Assembly: GCA_023412495.1 (NCBI GenBank)
Contig: JAEYNP010000007.1
Span: 133,672-197,671, forward strand
DNA: 64,000 nt
Source: Pseudomonadota bacterium
GTDB taxonomy: Bacteria; Desulfobacterota; Desulfobulbia; Desulfobulbales; Desulfocapsaceae
Direction: 5' to 3'
This document shows, one piece after another, positions 27,506 through 36,645 of this stretch. The stretch's first letter is position 1; the number at the start of each line of letters is the position of its first letter. The position numbers and the translations under genes are program-made. The notes under the pieces were generated by a model that saw only the letters and a program-made list of their open reading frames with translations, ran no database searches and had not been told where the DNA came from.

Positions 27506-28720
27506 TCATGCCGGCTGCTGCGGCAGCATGATCCCGGCGCAGATCTCCTCCCACTCATCGAGTCTACCCTGCAGACCGAGACGTTCGAGAACCGGCATAT
27601 TGAAAACAGTGCTTTTGCCGAAAACTTCCTCAGGTCGATAACGGTAATACATGACATTGGCGATGTGCACGGCGAGAGTGGGGGTGAATACGTCGCTTGG
27701 ATATTTTTCCAGGCAGTTCTGGAAGCAGATGGCCTCGATGATGGGCACGTTGAAGCCCCACAAACCCAGAAGGTACGCCCCGACCGCACTTTGAGTCGAC
27801 CCGAAGGTCGTCTGTTCCGCACAGGCCATGGTAACGTTCTGGTCCCGGGACAACTCGATGGCTTTCCGGTATTGCTTCGGCAGACTGGAGAGGAGGATAA
27901 GCTTTCCCAGATCGTGCAGGGTGCCGGCAAGAAAGGTATTGCTGATCATATCTTTGTCATCGCTTTCTTTAGAGGCGATTGCGCGGGCCATTCTGCCTAC
28001 CACAAGGCTGTGTTCACACAACCGGTCGATAGGGAAAACGTCATCCGTAACCTCTATTTGCGAGAACAGCTCCAGGTTGAGGACCAGCACCTTGATGGTA
28101 TCGAGACCGAGCAGCGTTACCGCCCGGGAGGGACTGTCGACCCGCGAATATATGCCGAAAAACGCCGAATTGACGAGCTGCAGCACCTTGGCCGTCATGG
28201 CGATGTCCTGGGAAATGATTTCGCCTATTTCTTCTATTTCCACGCCGGGGGTGGCAATGGCTCGCTGCAGTCTGGAGTAGATTGTCGGCAGGCTCGGCAA
28301 TTTGCCGATCTGGGAGATGAGATCCTTCAAGCCGCCGTCCGACAACATATCCTGCAGGGCGCCGGTTCTGGTGAGGATTACCTTAAGGCGTTCGGGATCG
28401 CAGGGTTTTGCCAGAAACTGGTGTACCACTCCTACCGTGCGCAGGATTGAATGTTCGTCGGCCTGGCCGGTGAGCATGATGCGAATCGCGTGAGGATGTC
28501 TTTTTTGTACTGTTTCGAGAAACTCCGCGCCGTCCATGCCGGGCATGCGCATGTCGGAGATGACCACGTCGAAACGACTCCCTTCCATGATGGCCAGGGC
28601 CTCCTTTCCTCCCGCTGCGAAGTGCATTTCATATTCGTTGCGTAACGACCTCAACATCCGGCGGAGTCCTTCCAGAATATTCGGTTCGTCATCGACAAAA
28701 ATAATTTTTTTCTTTTCCAT
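27506..28720 (-). CDS. Response regulator with HDOD output domain, first of two near-twins
   Basis: An intact receiver (residues about 5-120: FVDDEPN, phospho-acceptor in VVISDMRMPGMDG, switch Lys in LAKP) is followed by an HDOD domain (about 150-350) with LPSLPTIYSRL, LQLVNSAFFG and FLAGTLHDLGKL. HDOD proteins act in signalling and stress control and their biochemical activity is uncertain. The ATG at 28720 has AAGG six bases upstream; the in-frame codon at 28768 has none. A very similar protein is encoded at 34715. Confidence 0.88.
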   Translation of the reverse strand: MEKKKIIFVDDEPNILEGLRRMLRSLRNEYEMHFAAGGKEALAIMEGSRFDVVISDMRMPGMDGAEFLETVQKRHPHAIRIMLTGQADEHSILRTVGVVHQFLAKPCDPERLKVILTRTGALQDMLSDGGLKDLISQIGKLPSLPTIYSRLQRAIATPGVEIEEIGEIISQDIAMTAKVLQLVNSAFFGIYSRVDSPSRAVTLLGLDTIKVLVLNLELFSQIEVTDDVFPIDRLCEHSLVVGRMARAIASKESDDKDMISNTFLAGTLHDLGKLILLSSLPKQYRKAIELSRDQNVTMACAEQTTFGSTQSAVGAYLLGLWGFNVPIIEAICFQNCLEKYPSDVFTPTLAVHIANVMYYRYRPEEVFGKSTVFNMPVLERLGLQGRLDEWEEICAGIMLPQQPA

Positions 28721-28777
28721 TGTTGCCTTGTCATTCGGGTCCACGAAAAGTAACGGATCCTCGACCATACTGCTGCA

Positions 28778-29911
28778 TCATTGTCTTACCCTCACCAGGA
28801 TAGGTTCCTTCACCCCGACCTGTTGGGCGAAATTTTTCAACCCCTTGATCAACGACCAGGTCACTTCCTGCCCCTTCGGGGCGATCAGTACCCCATTCAA
28901 GGCCTCAATATCCTGCTCGACGATCATTCCCGCCGTCATATCCCGAAGTTCAATGGCTACTACACGTTCATTTTCTCGGCCGAGCTTGATGCCGGCAAGT
29001 ACCTCCAGCAGTTCGGGATTATACTCTCCTGGCTGATTCTCAAGGAGTTCCAAGGCTTCGGCGCGTTTCCAGTCACGATGCAGCAGGGCATCAAAATCTA
29101 TCGCCAGCTTGAGAATCTGCGCACCGAGGCTCACTTCATCCTTGATGTTCGGAGAGTCGACAAGGACCGAGTAGGGCTGGAGCTGATGGGCGATAATTTC
29201 GGCAACCACTTCCAGCCGGGGAATCTTTTCCAGCAGTTTCGAGCCGATCTGCGGGTGGTCTCGGTACATCGCCTCTTCCTGGGCGTCCAGTTCCTGGCCG
29301 GCATACAGTTTGTACAGTGTATCCGGGGGCAGGGTGATGCAGCCGATCTGAGAGATCAGGGCAGCGATCTCTAATTGCCACGTATTTTCCATCTGAATTT
29401 TTTTGGCGATTTCGCAGGCCAGGGTTTTCACCCTCAGCCCGCTGCTGAAGGCTATGGGGCTTGCCAGACTGAGAATCTCGGAAAGGACCGTGATCGTTCC
29501 TTTCAGCGTCTTGTCGAGAAGTTCCTTCTCGGCATTGACGAGCCGGTATTGCCTGAGCGCCAGGGCGATGGCCATGACCAGGGTGGAAGTCGGGCAGGGT
29601 TTGTTGAGAAAGCGGAAAATCTGGCCCTTGTTGACTGCCTCGATGGCTGTCTCCTGGTCGGCATTGCCGGTGAGCATGAGCCGTATCGTGTCGGGGTATT
29701 GGTCCTTTACGGCAGAAAGAAGTTGTATGCCGTCCATCATAGGCATTCGCATGTCCGAGACGATCACCGCAAATGGCCCTTCGTTCTTCATCACTTCCAG
29801 CGCTTCGGCTCCGCTGCCGGCTGTATGGATCTGAAAACGTTTGCGAAGTTCCCGCTTTATCGAATGGAGAATATTTTCTTCATCATCGACGAAAAGGACC
29901 TTGTCGGACAT
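28778..29911 (-). CDS. Response regulator with degenerate HD-GYP-like domain
   Basis: The receiver is intact (FVDDEEN, VIVSDMRMPMMDG, NKPC). The output domain lines up with HD-GYP phosphodiesterases (RVKTLACEIAKKI, DHPQIGSKLLEKIP), but the catalytic HDIGK reads SQIGC, the first His is Ser (SSGLRV) and the HHE..GYP region reads AHQLQPYSV. It therefore should not hydrolyse c-di-GMP and is more likely a protein-interaction output. AGAGG lies five bases before the ATG. It is 57 bases upstream of the HDOD regulator and probably shares its transcript. Confidence 0.82.
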   Translation of the reverse strand: MSDKVLFVDDEENILHSIKRELRKRFQIHTAGSGAEALEVMKNEGPFAVIVSDMRMPMMDGIQLLSAVKDQYPDTIRLMLTGNADQETAIEAVNKGQIFRFLNKPCPTSTLVMAIALALRQYRLVNAEKELLDKTLKGTITVLSEILSLASPIAFSSGLRVKTLACEIAKKIQMENTWQLEIAALISQIGCITLPPDTLYKLYAGQELDAQEEAMYRDHPQIGSKLLEKIPRLEVVAEIIAHQLQPYSVLVDSPNIKDEVSLGAQILKLAIDFDALLHRDWKRAEALELLENQPGEYNPELLEVLAGIKLGRENERVVAIELRDMTAGMIVEQDIEALNGVLIAPKGQEVTWSLIKGLKNFAQQVGVKEPILVRVRQ

Positions 29912-30125
29912 CCTAGCCTCTCACTGGACTGACTGAAAATCATAGGGGAAAACACTTTCTCTCTTTTTTCCAACTATCCGATTATTTCCTGAATTTGTCA
30001 AATTTTGAGCGCTCTTCGGAAGATGCGCCATTTCGCAGCAGGATTTTCCTCTTATGCTCTTTTTCAACAACAGATGATGCACAGGACACGAGCACAACAC
30101 CAGAAAAAGAATGTTCTGCAAGAAA

Positions 30126-30283
30126 GATGGACTCGTAAAAAGTCCGATCTACTTCGTTGTAGGTCTGCAACGGCCGCTTCGCTGTACCATATGTGCTACC
30201 AAAGCACCGTTTCAGACACTACGCCTCGTATATCGAACTTTTTCCAGAGCCCATCTCCACGGGTTGGAGCACTTTTTTTACGG
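30126..30283 (+). repeat. Family A intergenic palindromic repeat, copy 4
   Basis: Full-length copy with left end GATGGACTCGTAAAAAG, core arms around CATATGTGCTACCAAAG and tail CTCCACGGGTTGGAG followed by CACTTTTTTTACGG. It occupies part of the 489-base divergent gap between the HD-GYP-like regulator and the kinase at 30401. The rest of that gap is AT-rich and shows no gene. Confidence 0.93.
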
Positions 30284-30400
30284 CTTTATCAAGAAAAGCT
30301 ACGACGATTATAAATATTTCCTACGGACATTGAGCCTTAGATCCGATATGCGTATACTTCTATGTGCCACTGAGAGATAATCTTCTACCAAGGAGGAGAG

Positions 30401-32011
30401 ATGGGCGCAAGTATACTGGTAGTCGACGACGAGATTGCCATTCGAAATATTCTGGGCAGATTACTGACCGAAAAAGGCTATACCTGCAGGATGGCCGATA
30501 ATGTCCAATCGGGGAAGGAGGCGCTGGCCGCCGCAGATTTCGATCTCCTGCTCTGTGACTTCAAGATGCCCGGCGAGTCCGGATTGGAATTGATTCGCCA
30601 TGCCAAGGAGCATTACCCGAAAATGGGGAGGGTAATGATCACCGGCTATGGCTCGCCCGAAGTGTCCAATGAAATACTCGAAATCGGCGTATACGGTTAT
30701 ATCATTAAGCCGATCACCAAGAACGAGCTGCTGATAACTGTGGGCAATGCCCTGCGTCACCTGCGGCTCGACCTCCATATGCAGGAATATCAAAGCAGAC
30801 TGGAGAGGAAGATCGCCGATCAGATTGAGAAGAACAACACCATAATGAACAATCTCGGGGTAGGGGTGGCGATGTTCGACGGGGGGATGGCAATTGTCGA
30901 GATGAACCGGAAACTTCAGCAATGGTTTCCGGATATCTCCCTTGACCGGAGTCCCTGCTGCGGCGATATATGCAATGCCTCGGAACAAGGGGAATGCTGC
31001 GCCGAATGTCCCGTAAATAAAACCTTTCGGACCGGACGAACCGACGAAACCGTGCGCAGCATCCGGACCCGGAACGGCGAGCGGGAGTTTCGGATTGTGG
31101 CTTCACCGATTTTCGACGGAGCCGATCATGTCTCCGGCGGGATCGCTCTCTACGAAGATATAACCGAAAAATTGCTGCTGGAAAGAGACCTGCGCCAGGC
31201 CCAGAAACTGGAGTCGGTAGGTCAGCTGGCAGCCGGAATAGCCCACGAGATCAACAGTCCGATTCAATATCTCGGCGACAACCTGAGTTTTCTGCGAGAC
31301 TCTTTTGCAGATATCCAGGGCGTGGTGAAATCCTACGAACTCTTCCGCCAGGAAATGATGAAGAATGGCTCGATTCCTGAAGAACTGGGACGGCAACTGG
31401 CAAGGACCATAGATGAGGCCGATCTGGAGTACCTCTGGGAGGAGATTCCCAAGACATTCGACCAGAGTCTCGACGGGGTTCGCCGGGTGGAGAAGATTGT
31501 CCGGGCCATGAAAGATTTCTCCCATCCCGGGGACGAGGAAAAAACGCCCACCGATATCAACAAGCTTCTCGAGACCACCATTACCGTCTGCAGAAACGAA
31601 TGGAAGTATGTGGCGGAGATGGTCACCGACTTCGCCCCGGAGTTGCCGCTGGTATCGTGCTTTACCGCCGATATAGGCCAGGCTTTCCTGAACATTATCG
31701 TCAACGGCGCCCACGCCATCGACGAGTTCACCGATGGAGGGAAAAAAGGTCTTGGGAGAATAATGATTTCCACTCGCCAGGTGGAAGATCGTGTACAAAT
31801 ACGGATCGAGGACTCGGGGGGAGGAATTCCCGAACGTATTCGGGATCGAATCTTCGAACCGTTCTTCACCACGAAAATCCGTGGCAAAGGCACCGGCCAG
31901 GGCCTGGCTATCTCATGGAGAGTTGTTGTCGATAAGCATCAAGGATCATTATCGTTTTTTACGGAAGAGAAACGCGGTACCGCCTTTCTCGTCGAATTGC
32001 CGGTGGAATGA
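30401..32011 (+). CDS. Receiver / cysteine-rich PAS / histidine kinase hybrid
   Basis: A 536-residue soluble protein with an intact receiver ([22 protein letters not shown]), a coiled coil, a PAS-like domain (about residues 145-265), an H-box [12 protein letters not shown] with His282, and a HATPase with [11 protein letters not shown]. The PAS-like region holds six Cys in 18 residues (Cys186, 187, 191, 199, 200, 203), which could bind a metal or Fe-S cluster or act as a redox switch. AAGGAGGAGAG precedes the ATG. The N-terminal receiver suggests it sits midway in a relay with the neighbouring regulators. Confidence 0.87.
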   Translation: MGASILVVDDEIAIRNILGRLLTEKGYTCRMADNVQSGKEALAAADFDLLLCDFKMPGESGLELIRHAKEHYPKMGRVMITGYGSPEVSNEILEIGVYGYIIKPITKNELLITVGNALRHLRLDLHMQEYQSRLERKIADQIEKNNTIMNNLGVGVAMFDGGMAIVEMNRKLQQWFPDISLDRSPCCGDICNASEQGECCAECPVNKTFRTGRTDETVRSIRTRNGEREFRIVASPIFDGADHVSGGIALYEDITEKLLLERDLRQAQKLESVGQLAAGIAHEINSPIQYLGDNLSFLRDSFADIQGVVKSYELFRQEMMKNGSIPEELGRQLARTIDEADLEYLWEEIPKTFDQSLDGVRRVEKIVRAMKDFSHPGDEEKTPTDINKLLETTITVCRNEWKYVAEMVTDFAPELPLVSCFTADIGQAFLNIIVNGAHAIDEFTDGGKKGLGRIMISTRQVEDRVQIRIEDSGGGIPERIRDRIFEPFFTTKIRGKGTGQGLAISWRVVVDKHQGSLSFFTEEKRGTAFLVELPVE

Positions 32012-32146
32012 ATATGTGCAGGTTTCCGTCCAACTCCAGTCTCGTCCCGTCATTCGAGCAGGGGAGACGATCAGCCGGTTGGAAAGGGTCGAACCAATCG
32101 TGGCAGTACACAGACCGAAGCAGCCATAGACAAGAGGTTGACAACT

Positions 32147-32264
32147 GAGCCTCTCCCAAAAATGTCTTTTTCCCAAATATCCGGGCTATGCTCAAATTTT
32201 CGTCCTTGGAATATTTGCTAGCCTCGATCTTGAACGAGCAAATCCTCATTATAAAAAAAGGCTC
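32147..32264. repeat. Family B repeat, copy 4
   Basis: Ends GAGCCT and AGGCTC are complementary. The core TTTTCGTCCTTGGAATATTTGC and AAATCCTCATTAT match the other family B copies. It fills the space before the PAS-GGDEF-EAL gene and carries no reading frame. Confidence 0.7.
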
Positions 32265-32278
32265 CGCTGTTCCGTATT

Positions 32279-34408
32279 ATGAAGAATCCAGAAAGGAAGA
32301 AGTCGTTGCGGCACAGTGAGGTGCGATTCCGCAAGTTATTGGAATTTTTTCCCGCCGGTGTCTTGGTTGTGGACCATGATTACAGGATCGTTCACGCCAA
32401 TCGGATCTTTGCCGCCATGTTCGGCTACGATCGCTCTGAACTCATCGGATCGGATGCGGCTTTGCTCATTCCGGGGCATTTTCCCGGTTTGTGCCGAGGG
32501 CAGCAAACCGGAATTGCCTCTTTGAGCCGGAGGGGCGAAATGTATGGCCGCCGTAAGGATGGCAGTGAGTTTCCGGCGGAAATCCATTGCAGCCCGATCG
32601 AAAACGGCGAGCACAGGGAGTGCGTCCTCACTGTTCGCGACATCAGTGAGCAAAAACGCATTGAGGAGCAGCTTGAATATCATGCAAATCACGACAGTCT
32701 GACCGGTCTGCCCAACCGTTATCTTCTGGCGGACCGCATCAATCAGGCCCTGCTCCATGCCAGGCGCTTCGGGAAGCAGGTGGCAGCGCTGTTCATCGAT
32801 CTCGATCACTTCAAGTCGTTTTTGACCGGTCTGGGTCATGAATCCGGAGAACTGGTCCTGCAAACGATGGCGATGCGGTTGAAGGCTTGCGTCAGAGCCA
32901 ACGACACTGTCGCCCGCCTGGGAGACGACATCTTCGTCGTCGTCCTGACCGATCTGAATCGAAGCGAGGATGCCGCCGGAGTGGCCGAAAAAATTCGGGA
33001 AACGGTGCGGCGGCCGCTGGAGTTGGAGATGAGGGCCGGTGAACTCTCTTGCAGCATCGGCATCGCCGTGTATCCGAAGGATGGCGGCGACGTGCGAACG
33101 CTCTTGAAAAACGCTGAGGTGGCGATGTTTCGGGCCAAGGAAAACGGCCGCGACCGGTTTCAGTTTTTTACCGATCACCTCAACGCCCGGATAGCTTCAC
33201 GCATCACCCTGGAACTGTCCCTGCGTCAGGCACTCGACAATGAGGAACTGGAGGTGGTGTACCAGCCGCAGATGGATCTGCAGACCGGCCGAATCGTCGG
33301 CTGCGAGGCCCTGATCCGGTGGCGAAACCCTGTATTGGGCACGGTCGCACCCATGAGTTTTATTCCTTTGGCCGAGGAGACGGGCTTGATCATCCCCCTG
33401 GGCGAGTGGGTGCTGAAGACCGCCTGCAGGGACAACAAACGCTGGCAGGAGAACGGCTATGGGCCTCTTCCGGTGGCGGTCAATATCTCGCCGCGGCAGT
33501 TCTCCGATCCGGGGCTCGTCGACACTATTGCCGGTGTCCTTCGGGATAGCGGCCTTGCCCCCCATTTCCTTGAGTTGGAGATAACCGAAGGCATGGTCAT
33601 GCGGGACGTGGAAAATGGGCTCGCCATGCTCAACGAGTTGAAAAAGCTGGGGGTGGTTCTGTCCATCGACGACTTCGGCACCGGCTATTCCAACCTCAGT
33701 CATCTCAAGCACTTCCCTTTCGATAAACTGAAAATGGATATCACCTTCGTGCGAGAGGTCACCCACGATCCGGAATGTGCGGCGATCGCCAGGACCATCA
33801 TCGCCATGGCCCATAACCTGGATATGCGGGTGGTCGCCGAAGGCGTGGAGACGGAGGGCCAGCTCAACTATCTCCGCCGGCGGGGATGCGACGAAATGCA
33901 GGGCTTTTATTTCAGCGTTCCTCTGTCCTGCGAGCTGTTCGAACAATTGCTGGCCGAGGACAGGACACTTGCCCTGCCGGAGGAAGAGGGCGGGCGCTTT
34001 TCCAAAACCGTGCTGCTGGTCGACGACGAACCGCCTGTCGTTTCCTCTATGGCGCGTACTCTGCGGAAAGAAGGCTACACAGTGTTCACGGCCACAGGGA
34101 CCGGCGACGGCTTCGAGTTCCTCGCAGTCAATCGAATTGCCGTAATTCTTTCCGATTTGCGGATGCCGGGAATGGATGGCATCGAATTCCTCAGCCGGGT
34201 CAGCCGGCTTCACCCCGGGACGATCCGCATGGCGATGTCCGGGCATGCGGATGCTGATATGGTCGCCGAGGCAATCAATCGGGGGGCAATATCCAAATTC
34301 CTTGTCAAACCAGTTGGTAAAGCGGATTTGCTGCAACACCTCGATGAGGCTCTTTCCCGGTTCGAAGAATCCACGAAGAATGATGAGCGATTTTCTAAAG
34401 TTAATTAG
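32279..34408 (+). CDS. PAS / degenerate GGDEF / EAL / receiver protein
   Basis: A 709-residue protein: PAS (about residues 10-125), GGDEF (130-290), EAL (300-550) and a C-terminal receiver (575-690). The GGDEF active site reads RLGDDIFVVV, so cyclase activity is doubtful. The EAL domain keeps CEALIRW, ELEITEG, DDFGTGYSNL and EGVETEGQL, so it can probably hydrolyse c-di-GMP, perhaps tuned by the GGDEF domain. The receiver is intact (LLVDDEP, LSDLRMPGMDG, VKPV), and its C-terminal location is uncommon. No clear ribosome-binding site precedes the ATG. Confidence 0.87.
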   Translation: MKNPERKKSLRHSEVRFRKLLEFFPAGVLVVDHDYRIVHANRIFAAMFGYDRSELIGSDAALLIPGHFPGLCRGQQTGIASLSRRGEMYGRRKDGSEFPAEIHCSPIENGEHRECVLTVRDISEQKRIEEQLEYHANHDSLTGLPNRYLLADRINQALLHARRFGKQVAALFIDLDHFKSFLTGLGHESGELVLQTMAMRLKACVRANDTVARLGDDIFVVVLTDLNRSEDAAGVAEKIRETVRRPLELEMRAGELSCSIGIAVYPKDGGDVRTLLKNAEVAMFRAKENGRDRFQFFTDHLNARIASRITLELSLRQALDNEELEVVYQPQMDLQTGRIVGCEALIRWRNPVLGTVAPMSFIPLAEETGLIIPLGEWVLKTACRDNKRWQENGYGPLPVAVNISPRQFSDPGLVDTIAGVLRDSGLAPHFLELEITEGMVMRDVENGLAMLNELKKLGVVLSIDDFGTGYSNLSHLKHFPFDKLKMDITFVREVTHDPECAAIARTIIAMAHNLDMRVVAEGVETEGQLNYLRRRGCDEMQGFYFSVPLSCELFEQLLAEDRTLALPEEEGGRFSKTVLLVDDEPPVVSSMARTLRKEGYTVFTATGTGDGFEFLAVNRIAVILSDLRMPGMDGIEFLSRVSRLHPGTIRMAMSGHADADMVAEAINRGAISKFLVKPVGKADLLQHLDEALSRFEESTKNDERFSKVN

Positions 34409-34714
34409 CCGTTCTGTGGAGTAGTGTCGGAGTTCGCGCGACTGCTGCTGAATAGGCTTTGCCGCGGCGAATTCGAGACCAGAAGGTCTCCTTTGCGCTC
34501 CGGGGCTGAGAACATCTTTTTCCGATTTGCTTTCAAAATGATTTTTTCCAGTAGGGTGCACTCCGTGCACCTTCCCGTTTTATGGTGCGCGGAGCGCACC
34601 CTACGAGAAGTCAAACCTTTTTATGGATGCAACTGGGAATCAGGCGCTTTTCTTCATCGCTCACTCGGGGGCAAGGAAATCTCTGCTTCTTTGAAAAAGC
34701 GAGTGGCCTCGTCC
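34409..34714. other. Intergenic region with family D palindrome (copy 1)
   Basis: At 34551-34604 GTAGGGTGCACTCCGTGCACC faces GGTGCGCGGAGCGCACCCTAC with two mismatches, giving a 21-bp-arm hairpin (family D). Related half or full copies are at 37435 and 46164. The remaining sequence has no gene I can support. It lies between convergent genes, so the hairpin may stop transcription. Confidence 0.7.
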
Positions 34715-35947
34715 TCAATATTTCTGCGTGGCCAGGTAATCAAAGCAGATTTTTTTCCATTTCGGCAATTTCTCCCCAAAGGTTAACTGCCTGAAATGCT
34801 TTTCGTCAAAGATTGAAACGCCTATATTTTCGTTGGGATAGTACTGATAATAGAGGGCGTTTGCGACATGAACGGCCAAGGCCGGGGTGAGATCCCCGGC
34901 AGGATTGTTGCCTACTTGATGGTGAAAGCCGATTGCTTCCACAATATCGCTCGGGAAGCCCCACAACCCGGTGAGATAAGCCCCCATGTCGCCGTGTGTT
35001 GCCTGAAAAACTTTTTCTTCCGCAGAGACGATCGTAATCCTCTCCTTCTGTGCGATCATGATCACCTCGCTGTACAGCGATTCCAGCCTGCTTACCAGTA
35101 CCAGTTTGCCGATGTCATGCAGGATGCCGGCAAGGTAACTGTTGCCGATGATTTCCCTGTCGGTTCCCTCGCACGCCGCAATTTTTTGAGCCAGCGTTCC
35201 CACGGTCATGCTGTGGCGCCAGAGAGTCTCGGCGGAGAACAGCTTGCCGGAAATCTTCATTTCCGTGAAGATCTGCGAGCCGAGGACCAGGGCCTTGATG
35301 GTGTCGATACCGAGCAGCTTTACGGCCCTTGCGGGGCTGTCGACTTTGTGGAAGAATCCGAAAAAGGCCGAGTTGACCAGCTGCAGGATCTTTGCGGTCA
35401 TGGCTATGTCGGCGCTGATGATCGCCGCGATGTCATCGAGAGAGGCCTCTGGTTTTTGCAGTTCTTCCTGTAATTTCACATAAAAACTGGGCAGGCTGGG
35501 GAGGGTGTCGATGCCCGAGACCAGATTCTTCAGGTTGCCGTCGATCATCAACCGGTGCAGGGCGCTTGCTCGAAGTATGGTGCTTTTGAGTTTTTCCGGT
35601 TCGCACGGTTTTGCCAGGAACTGGTGGACGACTCCGATCGTTCGCAGCGTCGATGCGTCATCCGCCTGCCCGGTGAGCATGATTCTGATGGCATGTGGAT
35701 AATCTTTTTGTACATGCGCCAGAAGGTCCGCACCATCCATTCCGGGCATTCGCATATCGGAAACCACCACGTCGAATGTCATGGCTTGAAGCATTTGCAG
35801 GGCCTCTTCACCGCTCTCGGAGAAACACAGTTCGAACTCCTGTCGCAGAAAGCGGAGCAGTCTCCGCAGGCCGTCCAGCACGTTCGGCTCGTCATCCACA
35901 AACAGAATCCTTCGTTTGTTCGTACTATTTTCGATCGGGGAAATCAT
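34715..35947 (-). CDS. Response regulator with HDOD output domain, second near-twin
   Basis: The 410-residue protein repeats the design of the gene at 27506: receiver with FVDDEPN, VVVSDMRMPGMDG and FLAKPCEP, then HDOD with LPSLPSFYVKL, LQLVNSAFFG, MTVGTLAQKIA and YLAGILHDIGKL. Long identical blocks show recent duplication or shared descent. Its conserved HD pair is intact. The convergent PAS-GGDEF-EAL gene is the nearest signalling partner. Confidence 0.88.
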   Translation of the reverse strand: MISPIENSTNKRRILFVDDEPNVLDGLRRLLRFLRQEFELCFSESGEEALQMLQAMTFDVVVSDMRMPGMDGADLLAHVQKDYPHAIRIMLTGQADDASTLRTIGVVHQFLAKPCEPEKLKSTILRASALHRLMIDGNLKNLVSGIDTLPSLPSFYVKLQEELQKPEASLDDIAAIISADIAMTAKILQLVNSAFFGFFHKVDSPARAVKLLGIDTIKALVLGSQIFTEMKISGKLFSAETLWRHSMTVGTLAQKIAACEGTDREIIGNSYLAGILHDIGKLVLVSRLESLYSEVIMIAQKERITIVSAEEKVFQATHGDMGAYLTGLWGFPSDIVEAIGFHHQVGNNPAGDLTPALAVHVANALYYQYYPNENIGVSIFDEKHFRQLTFGEKLPKWKKICFDYLATQKY

Positions 35948-36309
35948 TGATCATCTCATTTAGCCGGCAGGCAGAGTGTACCGGGCGGAATATCGGCGGG
36001 GCTTTGCTTCCGGATTCGGCCTCGGTATCCGAACAGGAGATTGCTGCCCACATCTCCTCCTGCAATGTCGGGAAAAAGCAAAGAGCGTACTTCTTCAAAG
36101 CGTATGACAGATATAATCAAATAACCAGCAATAATCAAATAACCAGCAGTTTTTACATAGCTTGAATTCCGGAGATTCCGGTGAGGGATTTTTAGCTGCG
36201 GCCGCAAAAATGAGCAATACGTCCTGTAACAGTCAGGAAGAACACGTAGGTTGTCTGACCAGCGTCTGCTCTTGCCCTGTACATTTCTGCGACGAGGAGC
36301 TTCCTGCAG
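35948..36309. other. Intergenic region with 18-bp tandem duplication
   Basis: No gene is supported. Positions 36113-36130 (ATAATCAAATAACCAGCA) are repeated exactly at 36131-36148. The long minus-strand frame that covers the region has low-complexity Arg/Ser content and no family signature. Confidence 0.55.
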
Positions 36310-36645
36310 GTGGAGTCTCTGACGCTCAAGCGATGGCTTTTGCATCAGCTTGCCGGAATCAAAGTATCTTTTCCTTTTCATCACCGTCTTCCACTGCGTG
36401 GGGCTGGCCGACCTTGGCGATCTTTCAAAACCTTGCGCACCAGGGAGAAGGCTGCCGAGATCGTTGCGGGCGATCAGGAGTTTGCCACAATCACGGGCTC
36501 CATCGAGGTCGGCTAGGCCGCCGACCTGATCCTGGTGGACCCCGGTCGCAAGACTCCCCGGATCATCGCTGCATTTGCGGGAGGCGACGTATCGGACAAC
36601 CCTACACGCCCGTTCCAGCCAATTGAGGCGCGTCATTCAGGATGA
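36310..36645 (+). pseudogene. Decayed amidohydrolase C-terminal fragment
   Basis: In one frame the sequence reads EKAAEIV...ITGSIEVG, then a TAG at 36514-36516, then AADLILVDPGRKTPRIIAAFAGG. The block GSIEVG-x-AADLILVD is the C-terminal barrel-edge motif of amidohydrolases (PhnM, deaminases, dihydroorotase-like), with the usual Lys codon (AAG) apparently mutated to TAG. Nothing resembling the metal-binding N-terminus is present. It is probably a relic. It sits just downstream of phnF, near two intact phnM genes, but is not close enough in sequence to call it phnM. Confidence 0.45.

Noticed and set aside
33197..34570. A 457-codon minus-strand frame opposite the PAS-GGDEF-EAL gene
   Set aside because: Antisense to intact EAL and receiver motifs; composition unlike a real protein.
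35956..36636. A 226-codon minus-strand frame between phnF and the HDOD regulator
   Set aside because: No motif, low-complexity charged sequence, and it overlaps the amidohydrolase remnant read on the other strand.
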